Below are positions 15,622-22,259 of a stretch of 22,259 nucleotides of DNA, piece after piece. The position numbers and the translations under genes were made by a program. The stretch is taken from contig JBEIHS010000027.1 of NCBI GenBank assembly GCA_040381235.1, forward strand, positions 1 to 22,259, read 5' to 3'. The notes beneath the pieces were generated by a model, which saw only the letters and a list, made by a program, of their open reading frames with translations, was not told the DNA's origin and did no database searches. How positions within the stretch are numbered: the first letter of the stretch is position 1; every line of letters starts with the position of its first letter. Origin of the DNA: CAIXSC01 sp040381235 (GTDB lineage: Bacteria; Planctomycetota; Planctomycetia; Pirellulales; Pirellulaceae).

Positions 15622-17379
15622 TTACGGCCAGGGGCGGCGGGACATGACGAGCAGATCCGAATCGCCGACGCGATGAAAGTCGGCGATCCGCCCGTCCGGC
15701 GTCCAGGCCGCGACATGGACCGACTGACGATCGTGCTGGAACCGAGCCAACTCGGGGATCGCCAACTCGATCGGCCGCTCGACTCGATCGACGGCGTAGT
15801 CACGGCTGATCACGATCGCGTACGACCACGGGGCGGATGATGGTTCGGCTTGGTGCCGCGCTGGATCGGAGGCGTCGCGCGGACAGAGCACGGCGACTTG
15901 GCCGCTCTCCTTGCGGAGGTCGAATCCCAGCAATTGACAGCCGATCGGGAAGTTCGCCACGACGAAACCCAGGTGGACGCCGCCGCTGTCCCAGACTCTG
16001 GTCGAGACGGCGATCTTGTGGCGGCCGTCCTTGATCGAGTGGAAAGTGCGGGCGACGTGTACGTGCGACGGCGGCAATTGCCGATCGCGGAACGCCCGGA
16101 CATAGTCGCGCACGGCGAATGAATGGGGCAACAGGTCGTGGCTCTTCGTCGCCGTGTCGGCCAACTCTTGGCCGTCCGGGTCGAGCACCAAAACATTGAC
16201 GAGCGGGTTGCCGCCGGCCAAATCGAACAGGATCCGCAAGTCGACATTGTCGAGCACCGCTTGGGCGGCTCGGCGCCGGTCCCGCGCGGTGACGGAGTCG
16301 CGGTTAGGCCGCAACGCCGCGCGCAGCGCATCGTTTTCCGCCAGGCGCGCCGTGAAGCCGCGGATCATCCGCAACTCGCGGTCAAGTTGGCCGGCGAGTT
16401 GCCGAGCGGCATCGGCGTTTTCGCGGCGCCGTTCCAGGAACGACGAGCGAACCGTCAGGAAAGCCAGGACGGTCGTCAGCAACAGGGCGGCCGCGAGCCG
16501 GCCCGGATGGCGCCGGGCCCAGAAACGGGCTTCCCGCAACGCCGACGGGCGCCCCCCCGCCAGCGTCGCGCGTCGTTCCCGCCAGCGACGCAAGTCGTTG
16601 GCCAACGCGTCGGCCGAGCCGTAGCGATGCGCCGGGTCGCGGGCCAGACATTTAAGGCAGACGGCGTTCAGTTCGCGATCGACGCGGCGATCTACCAGCC
16701 GTGGCGGCGTGATTTCGCCCGCGATCGCTCGTGTTAATGTCTCGGCGGGCAGGCCGTTGGCGATCGGCGGGCGTCCCGTGAGCAAGGCATAAAGCACGGC
16801 GCCGAGTCCATACACGTCGGACAAGGTCGAAACATCGTCCCAACGGCCGGCGGCCATTTCGGGCGACATGTAGGCGAGCGTTCCCACAATGCCGGCCCGC
16901 GCAAACGACGCTGAACGTTCCTCCAAGGAGTCGGGCAGGCTCTTCCCGACGGCGTCATGAAGGGCGCGATGGCGGGAATGTTCGCCGCGGATCGCGAGTC
17001 CGAAGTCCGTGACTTTGGGCTCGCCATCGGCGGTAAGCAGAATGTTGCCCGGCTTGAGATCGAGGTGAATAACGCCGTCGGCGCGGGTATGGGCGTGATG
17101 AATCGCCCGGGCCACCTTCTCCACGATCGCCGCTGCTCGCCGAATGTCGCCCCGCAGGGATTCAAGGTGGTCGGCCAGCGAACCGCCCTCGACCAATTCC
17201 ATGACGAGGTACCAGCGTCCGGCGGCGGCGCCGACGTAGCTGACGCGGACGATATTGGGATGGGCCATACGGGCTAAGGAGCGGGCGTCGTTGCGAAACC
17301 GTTCGACGGCTCGCGCATCGTCTTGCGCCGGTCCATGCATCGTCTTAAGAGCCGCCACGAGCTCGTGGGCGGTGCTCAA
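15622..17379 (-). CDS. Ser/Thr protein kinase, main part (kinase lobe, membrane segment, sensor), frameshifted
   Basis: This frame of about 585 residues carries most of a Hanks-type kinase: the VAALK lysine (about 12), HLDLKPGN catalytic loop (105-112; Leu replaces the usual Arg before Asp), DFG (125-127) and SPE (172-174). One transmembrane helix (about 293-311) leads to an extracytoplasmic region resembling a Cache sensor: VLDPDGQELAD, RDYVRAFRD, HVARTFHSIKDGRHKIAVST and LGFVVANFPI. The glycine-rich P-loop lies in the next frame upstream. This frame opens with TTG at 17379, overlapping the stop of the P-loop frame as TTGA. A single -1 shift joins the two with near-normal spacing from the P-loop Val to the VAALK Lys (16 residues; 15 in PKA). 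It is most likely one gene broken by a one-base deletion or a read error. Reinitiation alone would give a kinase without a P-loop. Confidence 0.82.
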   Translation of the reverse strand: MSTAHELVAALKTMHGPAQDDARAVERFRNDARSLARMAHPNIVRVSYVGAAAGRWYLVMELVEGGSLADHLESLRGDIRRAAAIVEKVARAIHHAHTRADGVIHLDLKPGNILLTADGEPKVTDFGLAIRGEHSRHRALHDAVGKSLPDSLEERSASFARAGIVGTLAYMSPEMAAGRWDDVSTLSDVYGLGAVLYALLTGRPPIANGLPAETLTRAIAGEITPPRLVDRRVDRELNAVCLKCLARDPAHRYGSADALANDLRRWRERRATLAGGRPSALREARFWARRHPGRLAAALLLTTVLAFLTVRSSFLERRRENADAARQLAGQLDRELRMIRGFTARLAENDALRAALRPNRDSVTARDRRRAAQAVLDNVDLRILFDLAGGNPLVNVLVLDPDGQELADTATKSHDLLPHSFAVRDYVRAFRDRQLPPSHVHVARTFHSIKDGRHKIAVSTRVWDSGGVHLGFVVANFPIGCQLLGFDLRKESGQVAVLCPRDASDPARHQAEPSSAPWSYAIVISRDYAVDRVERPIELAIPELARFQHDRQSVHVAAWTPDGRIADFHRVGDSDLLVMSRRPWP

Positions 17380-17873
17380 GCGGCTTTCCAGACGCTCCCC
17401 TGGCCGCCGCGCCCCACGCGTTCGAGCAGTTCATAGTCGCCAAGAATCGTGCCGGGGCGCAAGTCGTCGAGCGGATTGGCGGCGAAGTCGAAGAGCGACA
17501 CGCCGGCCAAATCGTCGAAGTAAGCCTGAAGTCCCGCGGCGAGCTGTGGATAACGAGCGATCCAGTCCGCCGGCCGGGGACGCTCGCCCCGGTCCGCCGC
17601 GCTGTGATACTCAAAGATCGCGCGGTCGAGTTCGCACGCTTCCGGGTCCACGTCCGCGTTTCCGTGTCCGTTTCCGTTAACGTCTACGTCTGCGTCTGCG
17701 TCTGCGTCTACGTCTGCGTCTGCGTCTACGTTGACGTGTACGTTCGGGGCCGCGTCCAGGGCCGCGTCCAGAGCCGCGTCCAGGGCCGCGTCCAGAGCCG
17801 CGTCCGGGGCCGCGTTCGGGGATGGATCGGTTGTCACATTCGAATTCGGGTGCGGAGCGGCTGGGCCGTTCAT
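17376..17873 (-). CDS. Ser/Thr protein kinase, N-terminal part with P-loop, frameshifted
   Basis: This frame of 165 residues starts at ATG 17873 with GGAGGA 7 bases upstream, four bases after the stop of the sigma gene. It begins with a low-complexity tract: DAAL repeats (about 18-42) and Asp-alternating residues (about 45-75), both encoded by DNA minisatellites. A short helical stretch typical of planctomycete kinases follows (ERPRPADWIARYPQLAAGL), then the kinase start GDYELLERVGRGGQGSVWKAA, where the frame ends in TGA directly after the P-loop. The rest of the kinase continues in the -1 frame. As sequenced, the fragment alone could bind neither substrate nor the catalytic lobe. Confidence 0.78.
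   Translation of the reverse strand: MNGPAAPHPNSNVTTDPSPNAAPDAALDAALDAALDAALDAAPNVHVNVDADADVDADADADVDVNGNGHGNADVDPEACELDRAIFEYHSAADRGERPRPADWIARYPQLAAGLQAYFDDLAGVSLFDFAANPLDDLRPGTILGDYELLERVGRGGQGSVWKAA
17651..17746. repeat. Degenerate 6-bp coding repeat (CGTCTR)
   Basis: The core 17681-17728 consists of eight CGTCTA or CGTCTG units; flanking bases are decayed versions. On the minus strand it encodes alternating Asp with Ala or Val in the kinase N-terminus. The unit is a multiple of three, so length changes keep the frame. Confidence 0.85.
17749..17820. repeat. 12-bp coding minisatellite, six units
   Basis: Six contiguous units of GCCGCGTCCAGG type, the first four alternating at the last base to give a 24-bp higher-order period. 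They encode DAAL tetrapeptides in the kinase N-terminus and abut the 6-bp repeat, so two unrelated minisatellites are back to back. Confidence 0.92.
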
Positions 17874-17876
17874 CCG

Positions 17877-18404
17877 TCATTCCTCCGGCGGCCAACTCTC
17901 CCGGAGACGCCGTAGACCATGCCGCAGCAGGCCGCCAACCGCCTCCGGCGTCCGTTGCATATGCCGACAGATTTCGTCGACTGACATCCCCTGGCAGTGC
18001 TTGAGAAGAATCGCCTCCGCCTGGGCCGGCGTGAGTTGCCGCAGCCGCTCGGCGAGGACGAGCGCGCGTTCCTGCCGTTCGATCCGAGCTCCGACCGCCG
18101 ACTGGTCAGCGACCAGAAAACGGCTCATGTTGCCGTCGGTCAAGGCGAGCGAATCGTCCAGGGAGACGCGGGGGGCGTATTTGAGCCGACGGAAGGCGTC
18201 GATCAAGTTGTGCCGCAGGATGGTCCGCAGCCACGCCATCATTCGCGGCCGGTTCGTGTCAGGCGAAGCGGGCAAATCCCGCAGCGCATCGCACAAGGTA
18301 TGCTGAACGATGTCCGACGGATCGATCCGCCCGCGCAGGTCGGCGGCGATCTGGGTGAGCGCCAACGCCTTGAGCCATTCGCGATATTCCCCCAAATCCT
18401 GCAT
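17877..18404 (-). CDS. ECF-type RNA polymerase sigma factor, planctomycete kinase-linked type
   Basis: The 175-residue product has sigma-70 region 2 (about 15-85: RIDPSDIVQHTLCDALRDL, then MMAWLRTILRHNLIDAFRRLK) and region 4 (about 125-172: LTPAQAEAILLKHCQGMSVDEIC and TPEAVGGLLRHGLRRLRESW). The layout matches ECF sigma factors that planctomycetes encode next to Ser/Thr kinases, where phosphorylation is thought to replace an anti-sigma factor. The kinase ATG is four bases after this stop, so the pair is one operon. The ATG at 18404 has AGGAG (18418-18414) 9 bases upstream; the longer open frame to 18578 only translates a tandem repeat (PAMVCYG-like). A candidate promoter and a 20-bp repeat array lie just upstream. 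Confidence 0.9.
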   Translation of the reverse strand: MQDLGEYREWLKALALTQIAADLRGRIDPSDIVQHTLCDALRDLPASPDTNRPRMMAWLRTILRHNLIDAFRRLKYAPRVSLDDSLALTDGNMSRFLVADQSAVGARIERQERALVLAERLRQLTPAQAEAILLKHCQGMSVDEICRHMQRTPEAVGGLLRHGLRRLRESWPPEE

Positions 18405-18438
18405 CGCACGCCACTCCTGCGACCAAACTCCGCTCAGC

Positions 18439-18467
18439 AATATAAGCCGGCGGCGAACCGCTCGCCA
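18439..18467 (-). promoter_or_regulatory. Candidate promoter of the sigma/kinase operon
   Basis: On the minus strand TGGCGA (18467-18462) and TATATT (18444-18439) are 17 bases apart. A start near 18432 would leave a leader of about 28 bases containing the ribosome binding site. The -10 is good and the -35 is poor, which would fit an activated promoter. The four 20-bp repeats begin 3 bases upstream of the -35. Confidence 0.4.
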
Positions 18468-18470
18468 CGC

Positions 18471-18551
18471 GGTCCATAGCAGGCCATGGCGGTTCATAGC
18501 AGGCCATGGCGGTCCATAGCAGACCATGGCGGGCCATAAGCAGGCTATGGC
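18471..18551. repeat. 20-bp tandem repeat, four units, upstream of the sigma gene
   Basis: Units 18471-18490, 18491-18510 and 18511-18530 differ at one or two bases; the fourth (18531-18551) has a one-base insertion and more changes. Three of the units carry an intact CCATGG palindrome or a close variant of it. The 20-bp period is about two helical turns, which would place each unit on the same DNA face. A binding site array is inferred from position. Confidence 0.88.
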
Positions 18552-18661
18552 GGGCGAACTGAGCGGGCGAGCTGACACCCAGGGAGGCAGAGGCGAACGA
18601 GTGATTCGTCAAAGCGCGGATGTCGTTTCGGCCATCCGGGCAATGGATATCCCCGTCTTTT

Positions 18662-18702
18662 GCGCGCCACGCGCGGCGACGGACGGGAAGGCCACGGCGC
18701 GC
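18662..18702. repeat. GC-rich inverted repeat after the glycosyltransferase gene
   Basis: GCGCGCC (18662-18668) pairs with GGCGCGC (18696-18702) over a 27-base spacer, 5 bases past the stop of the GT9 gene. It may mark the 3' end of the prc-GT9 transcript, but no T-run is present on the minus strand. Confidence 0.4.
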
Positions 18703-18707
18703 CTGAG

Positions 18708-19832
18708 CTAGGAGTTGACCAAAAAATGGTCGACCGGCGCGTCGCAGGCTGACACTGTGGACCTCCCGGATAGCGGGGAAGATCGGCTGCGCGGCAAGAT
18801 CGGCTGCAAAAGGGCAAGATGCGCACGCAACCGCTCGACCTCGGCCCAGACCGCCTCAACGGAAATCTGGGTCGTGGTCTCGGCGTCAGTGACAGTTCCC
18901 ACCGGTGACTGCGGGTGGCCGTCGCGGATTGGGTTCGCGAGCGAATCTTCGAGGTGCGATGTCACAACGCGATGCCGCGGCTGGCTGGGAACGTTCCAGA
19001 GGATTGCTTGGCTGCCGTGATACAGCGTCACAGTTGGCAGGCCGGTCGCGAAGGCCGCCGCCTTGGGGCCGCCATCGCAGGTGACCATCAGTACACAGCG
19101 GGCAAGGATTTCCTTCAGGACCGGGAAGGAGATGAGCGGGTACTCGACCAGTGCGGGGTGGCGCATGAGGCTGGCGATACGGCGGGCGGCCTCATGTTCG
19201 CCTGGACCGTAGACCAACCAGGGCAGATAGCCCTGCTCGGCCAAGCGGTCGGCGATCGCGGCGTAGTTTTCCAACGGCCAGTGCCGTGTATACTCCGCGC
19301 GGCAACCGTAAATCGCCACCACGGGGCGATGGAAATGAAGCGCCGCGAACGCCTCGGCGGCAGCGACATCCTCTGGGCTCACGAAAAAGTCAAAACTGAC
19401 ATCCGTGAGATCGACTCGCGGGTCGTCCAGCAGACGCAACCGCTGGATGGCAGTGTACTGCGGCGTCAATTGCTTGATCGTCTTGGTGTAGAACGCCGTT
19501 TTCCAAGGACGGCGGAAGCCCGTTCTCCGCGGGGCGCCGGAGAGCCAACTGAGGATGGCGGTCTTGGAAAGCGTTTGCGGGTCGACAACCATGTCGTACC
19601 GTCGCGCTCGTAGACGGGCCGCCAACCGAGCGAACAGCAGTGGCGGCGCCGATCGCGGCAAGGTTTCGATGCGGCTCAGGTCGGGGTGATGCCGCAAGAT
19701 GCAGGCGTTAAAGCCTTGGCACAGCCAGTCGATCTCCGCCGCCGGATAAAGGCGGCGGAGCTGCCGGACGAGCGGCGTTGAGAACAGTGTGTCTCCCAAC
19801 TGCCGCAACTGAATGACAAGTATCCGATCCAT
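18708..19832 (-). CDS. Glycosyltransferase family 9 (heptosyltransferase-like)
   Basis: The product of 374 residues opens with ILVIQLRQLGDTLFSTPLVRQLRRLYPAAEIDWL, the Rossmann start typical of ADP-heptose:LPS heptosyltransferases (GT9). The second half has VVAIYGCRAEYTRHWPLENYAAIADRL and VTCDGGPKAAAFATGLPTVTLYHGS, matching the nucleotide-sugar binding half. It should transfer a sugar from a nucleotide donor during envelope glycan assembly; donor and acceptor are not readable. The ATG at 19832 is preferred since it begins directly before the Rossmann strand with AAGGA 11 bases upstream; the ATG at 19844, four codons earlier, has that site almost touching it. The last 30 residues or so are a low-complexity Ser/Arg tail. 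The gene lies 39 bases after prc and is probably cotranscribed. Confidence 0.85.
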   Translation of the reverse strand: MDRILVIQLRQLGDTLFSTPLVRQLRRLYPAAEIDWLCQGFNACILRHHPDLSRIETLPRSAPPLLFARLAARLRARRYDMVVDPQTLSKTAILSWLSGAPRRTGFRRPWKTAFYTKTIKQLTPQYTAIQRLRLLDDPRVDLTDVSFDFFVSPEDVAAAEAFAALHFHRPVVAIYGCRAEYTRHWPLENYAAIADRLAEQGYLPWLVYGPGEHEAARRIASLMRHPALVEYPLISFPVLKEILARCVLMVTCDGGPKAAAFATGLPTVTLYHGSQAILWNVPSQPRHRVVTSHLEDSLANPIRDGHPQSPVGTVTDAETTTQISVEAVWAEVERLRAHLALLQPILPRSRSSPLSGRSTVSACDAPVDHFLVNS

Positions 19833-19871
19833 CGATTCCGCCATCCTTGGGAAATCAGTGCCGCCGCGCCG

Positions 19872-21977
19872 CTAGTTGGCCTTGGCGACGGGACGGGTCT
19901 TCAAGCTGTTCACGTAATCCGTGGTGATCGCCAAGACTTCGTTGAAGTACGCGTCGCGCTTGACAACTTCGTCCTGGGGCTTGCCGTTGGATTGCTTTTC
20001 GAACTGCTTCTCCTCTTCCTTTTCCGCGTCCAATTCCTTTCGCGACGCGAAGAACTCGGCCTCGTTCAACGACACGCTCTTGCGCGTCTTGAACTCGCGA
20101 TAGCGGTCGATGCTGCGGGACAGCTTGCCGAAGTCATCCGATTTCGCGATCCGTGCGGACGAGGCCGTCTTGAGGCGGGTAACCAAGTCCGGCGAGACGC
20201 CTTCGAAATTGCCATGCTTGGCGGCGGGCACTTGATCGAACGCCAGCGCGTAGTCGAGGTCCGACTCGCCGACGTCCATGTGCGTGGTGATCGAGGGCAA
20301 GGTGATGTCCGCGAGCACTCCGCGTTTTTGCGTGCTGTCGCCATTGGGACGATAGAACTGCTGCATGGTGATTTTCAAGGCGCCCAGATTCGGAGCCTTC
20401 GCCGGATTGCGGAAGATCTGGTCGCCCAGGTTCAGCATGCTCTGCACCGTGCCTTTGCCATGCGTAGCCTCATCGCCAACGATCAAGCCGCGGCGATAGT
20501 CTTGGATGGCTCCCGCCAGGATCTCGCTCGCACTGGCGCTAAACTTGCTCGTGAGCACGACCAGCGGGCCATCCCAGGCCATACCACGCTCGAGGTCGTC
20601 GTAATGTTGCACACGACCGTCGGGATCCTTCACCTGGACGACCGGTCCCTGGTCGATGAATAGGCCGGTGAGGCTGATCGATTCGGTCAAGCTACCGCCG
20701 CCGTTGTGCCGCAGGTCGAGCACGACGGCGTCGACGCCCTTGGCGTTGAAGTCGTCGAGCAGTTTACGCACGTCGCGGGTAGTGCTCTTGAAGTCTTCGA
20801 GGCCTTTCTTCGCCCCGTCCATATCCATGTAGAAGCTTGGCAGGTCGATCACGCCGACCTTCATCGGCGACCCGTCGGGCTTCTTGCCGTCCTCGAAAAT
20901 GACGCCCCGGGCTTCGCTGTCTTTGAGTTCGATGCGGGCGCGGGTGATGTCGTAGATTTTCGTCTCGACAGAACCGGGCGAGATGACGCCGAGCCGCACG
21001 ACGGTGCCCGCCTTGCCGCGGATCTTCTCCACGACGTCGTTGAGCTTCATATCAAGCACTTCGACCATTTCGCCCTCAGCGCCTTGGCCAACACTGACCA
21101 CGCGGTCTTCGGGCTTGAGGCGACCGTCCTTTTCAGCGGCGCCGCCGGGGATGACTTTGGACACCACGGTGTAGCCGTCGGTCATCTGCAAAGCGGCTCC
21201 GATGCCGTCGAGCTGCAGGCTCATCGAGATCACAAAGTTTTGCAGCGAACTGGGCGACATATAAGTCGTGTGCGGGTCGAGACTCGACGTGAAGGACGTC
21301 AAATACATTTCCAGCAGATCGTCGCTGTCGGTTTGCTTCATCCGCTTGGCGAAACTGCGATAGCGGCGCTTGAGCCGATCCTTGGCCTCGTCGCCGACTA
21401 CCTTGTCTCCCTTGAGAATCAGGTAGTCGTACTTGATCCGCTTCCGCCACCGCTCGGTCAGTTCCGCGGCGTCTTTCGCGTAGCCGATCGTGTCGGCGTC
21501 GGTGACCATCGTCTCGTTGACCGTGAAGTCATGCGGGGCGTCGATCAACGCTTCGATGACCGGAAGCCGCTCATCCAGCCGCTGCAAATATCGCAGGAAC
21601 ACGGTATAGGCGAACTCGATGTTGCCGGAACGCAGATCGTCATCCAGATCGATTTGGCGGGCGGCGAATTGGTCAAAGTCGGATTGCAGCAGGTACGACT
21701 TCGCCGGGTCGAGACCCTTGAGGAACGTTTTGAGTCCCCGCTGCGAGATTTCGTCGTCGATGGGGTGCTTGGAGAGATGGTCGCGTTTGATGAGCGTCGA
21801 GACCATGAGGGCGACTTGGCGGTCGCGGGCTTTCGGCGCTGTGCCGAGATCGGCCGCCCACGCGGTCCACAGGCCAGCCGCTCCCCATGCCAACCCCAGA
21901 GCACACAGGCCAGCAACACCGAGAAAGAACGGCTGCAGCCTCGCGGTTTGACGTTTCTCTGCCGAACGATGGATCAT
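19872..21977 (-). CDS. prc: Tail-specific / C-terminal processing protease (S41A)
   Basis: The 701-residue product is close to E. coli Prc (about 680). A hydrophobic segment (17-42) is a signal or anchor. The N-terminal helical domain includes LDPAKSYLLQSDFDQF (89-104) and SSLDPHTTYMSP (231-242). A PDZ domain covers about 253-330 (GIGAAL, GGAAEKDGRLKPEDRVVSVG). The S41 protease domain has VVLDLRHNGGGSLTESI (418-434), catalytic Ser482 in FSASASEI and Lys508 in THGKGTVQ. A charged C-terminal region (about 600-701) matches the Prc tail domain. The enzyme cuts envelope proteins from exposed C-termini. The ATG at 21977 is chosen because GAGG lies 5 bases upstream; an in-frame ATG at 22004 has none. 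Confidence 0.93.
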   Translation of the reverse strand: MIHRSAEKRQTARLQPFFLGVAGLCALGLAWGAAGLWTAWAADLGTAPKARDRQVALMVSTLIKRDHLSKHPIDDEISQRGLKTFLKGLDPAKSYLLQSDFDQFAARQIDLDDDLRSGNIEFAYTVFLRYLQRLDERLPVIEALIDAPHDFTVNETMVTDADTIGYAKDAAELTERWRKRIKYDYLILKGDKVVGDEAKDRLKRRYRSFAKRMKQTDSDDLLEMYLTSFTSSLDPHTTYMSPSSLQNFVISMSLQLDGIGAALQMTDGYTVVSKVIPGGAAEKDGRLKPEDRVVSVGQGAEGEMVEVLDMKLNDVVEKIRGKAGTVVRLGVISPGSVETKIYDITRARIELKDSEARGVIFEDGKKPDGSPMKVGVIDLPSFYMDMDGAKKGLEDFKSTTRDVRKLLDDFNAKGVDAVVLDLRHNGGGSLTESISLTGLFIDQGPVVQVKDPDGRVQHYDDLERGMAWDGPLVVLTSKFSASASEILAGAIQDYRRGLIVGDEATHGKGTVQSMLNLGDQIFRNPAKAPNLGALKITMQQFYRPNGDSTQKRGVLADITLPSITTHMDVGESDLDYALAFDQVPAAKHGNFEGVSPDLVTRLKTASSARIAKSDDFGKLSRSIDRYREFKTRKSVSLNEAEFFASRKELDAEKEEEKQFEKQSNGKPQDEVVKRDAYFNEVLAITTDYVNSLKTRPVAKAN

Positions 21978-22015
21978 GGCACCCTCACGTAGGAAACTGA
22001 TCATTTCGGGCCCGG

Positions 22016-22037
22016 CAAACCGCGACTGGCCGGTTTG
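22016..22037 (-). promoter_or_regulatory. Hairpin in the prc leader
   Basis: CAAACCG (22016-22022) pairs perfectly with CGGTTTG (22031-22037) across an 8-base loop, between the candidate promoter and the prc start codon. It may influence message stability or translation. Confidence 0.45.
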
Positions 22038-22051
22038 ACGAGCAGATGCGG

Positions 22052-22080
22052 ATCGTAGGACTTATCCTGCCTAACTTCAA
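22052..22080 (-). promoter_or_regulatory. Candidate prc promoter
   Basis: On the minus strand TTGAAG (22080-22075) and TACGAT (22057-22052) are 17 bases apart, each matching four of six sigma-70 consensus bases. A start near 22045 would give a leader of about 68 bases holding the hairpin at 22016-22037. Confidence 0.4.
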
Positions 22081-22082
22081 TA

Positions 22083-22259
22083 TCATTCCTCGCCATTCCG
22101 ACTTCCGCAATCGTGGAGCGGCCAAGCCTGCCGCTCCGCCTGGCGGCAACGACCGACGAGGGCCGCCGCCACCAACTTGTCGGGACCGAGATGGCTGGCG
22201 AACCGCCATTCGCGATCCGGCGTCCGCCGCGCCGATGACCGCGCCAATTCGCGAGCCAC
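22083..22259 (-). CDS. Possible 3' end of a gene running off the window
   Basis: A minus-strand frame is open from the right edge to TGA at 22085-22083, giving 58 residues that include EWRFASHLGPDKLVAAALVG and RCRQAERQAWPLHDC. The helical, Arg-rich composition resembles coding sequence more than the intergenic DNA here, but open frames this long occur by chance in GC-rich DNA. I do not recognise the product. If real, the gene lies upstream of prc on the same strand. Confidence 0.3.
   Translation of the reverse strand: MARELARSSARRTPDREWRFASHLGPDKLVAAALVGRCRQAERQAWPLHDCGSRNGEE

Noticed and set aside
17376..17381. Programmed -1 frameshift in the kinase
   Set aside because: The local sequence does not form an X-XXY-YYZ slippery heptamer and I see no convincing downstream pseudoknot; a one-base deletion or read error is simpler.
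20706..21992. A 428-codon plus-strand frame opposite prc
   Set aside because: It mirrors the codons of a clear S41 protease and has no recognisable domain.

Overview
The window looks like a chromosome segment of a GC-rich planctomycete, probably of the Pirellulales type. The gene set supports this: a DUF1559 pseudopilin with the H-X9-DG tail followed by a small lipoprotein, an ECF sigma factor directly followed by a transmembrane Ser/Thr kinase, an FG-GAP/ASPIC lipoprotein coupled to a TPR protein, a DUF2341/LamG/sialate-esterase fusion and a large multihaem cytochrome. Intergenic DNA is rich in palindromes and short tandem repeats. No tRNA, rRNA, CRISPR array or prophage is visible.

Layout. 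1-488: two 61-bp direct repeats, each with a palindrome, and a heptanucleotide tandem array. 489-4754 (-): ten-haem cytochrome fused to an LVIVD beta-propeller. 4893-5327 (+): small membrane protein. 5454-8450 (+): secreted DUF2341/LamG/SASA esterase. 8451-8879: convergent intergenic region with several inverted repeats. 12040-8880 (-): TPR membrane protein and FG-GAP/ASPIC lipoprotein, overlapping by ATGA. 12041-12611: long divergent spacer. 12612-14243 (+): DUF1559 pseudopilin, strong hairpin, then a TTG-started lipoprotein. 14244-14667: cluster of four different palindromes. 15321-14668 (-): intact ORF of the planctomycete RAYT/IS200-like transposase family that has lost its HUH histidines. 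18404-15622 (-): ECF sigma factor and membrane Ser/Thr kinase four bases apart; the kinase frame is broken between the P-loop and the VAxK lysine. 21977-18708 (-): tail-specific protease and GT9 glycosyltransferase, 39 bases apart. A possible gene end runs off the right edge.

How the parts fit. Most products act at or beyond the cytoplasmic membrane: electron transfer (cytochrome), glycan deacetylation (esterase), surface or periplasmic scaffolding (pseudopilin, lipoproteins, FG-GAP protein), envelope proteolysis (Prc) and envelope glycosylation (GT9). The sigma/kinase pair is a candidate one-locus signalling unit: the kinase carries a Cache-like extracytoplasmic sensor, and four 20-bp repeats lie just upstream of a plausible sigma promoter.

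The most unusual points are the catalytically stripped RAYT-like gene beside a palindrome cluster, with its ribosome binding site inside a hairpin; a palindrome family with a paired base change between copies; the 15-bp minisatellite that lengthens the leader of a lipoprotein; the repeat array at the sigma promoter; and the kinase frameshift. All identifications are from reading the sequence and from memory of protein families; no database search was run.
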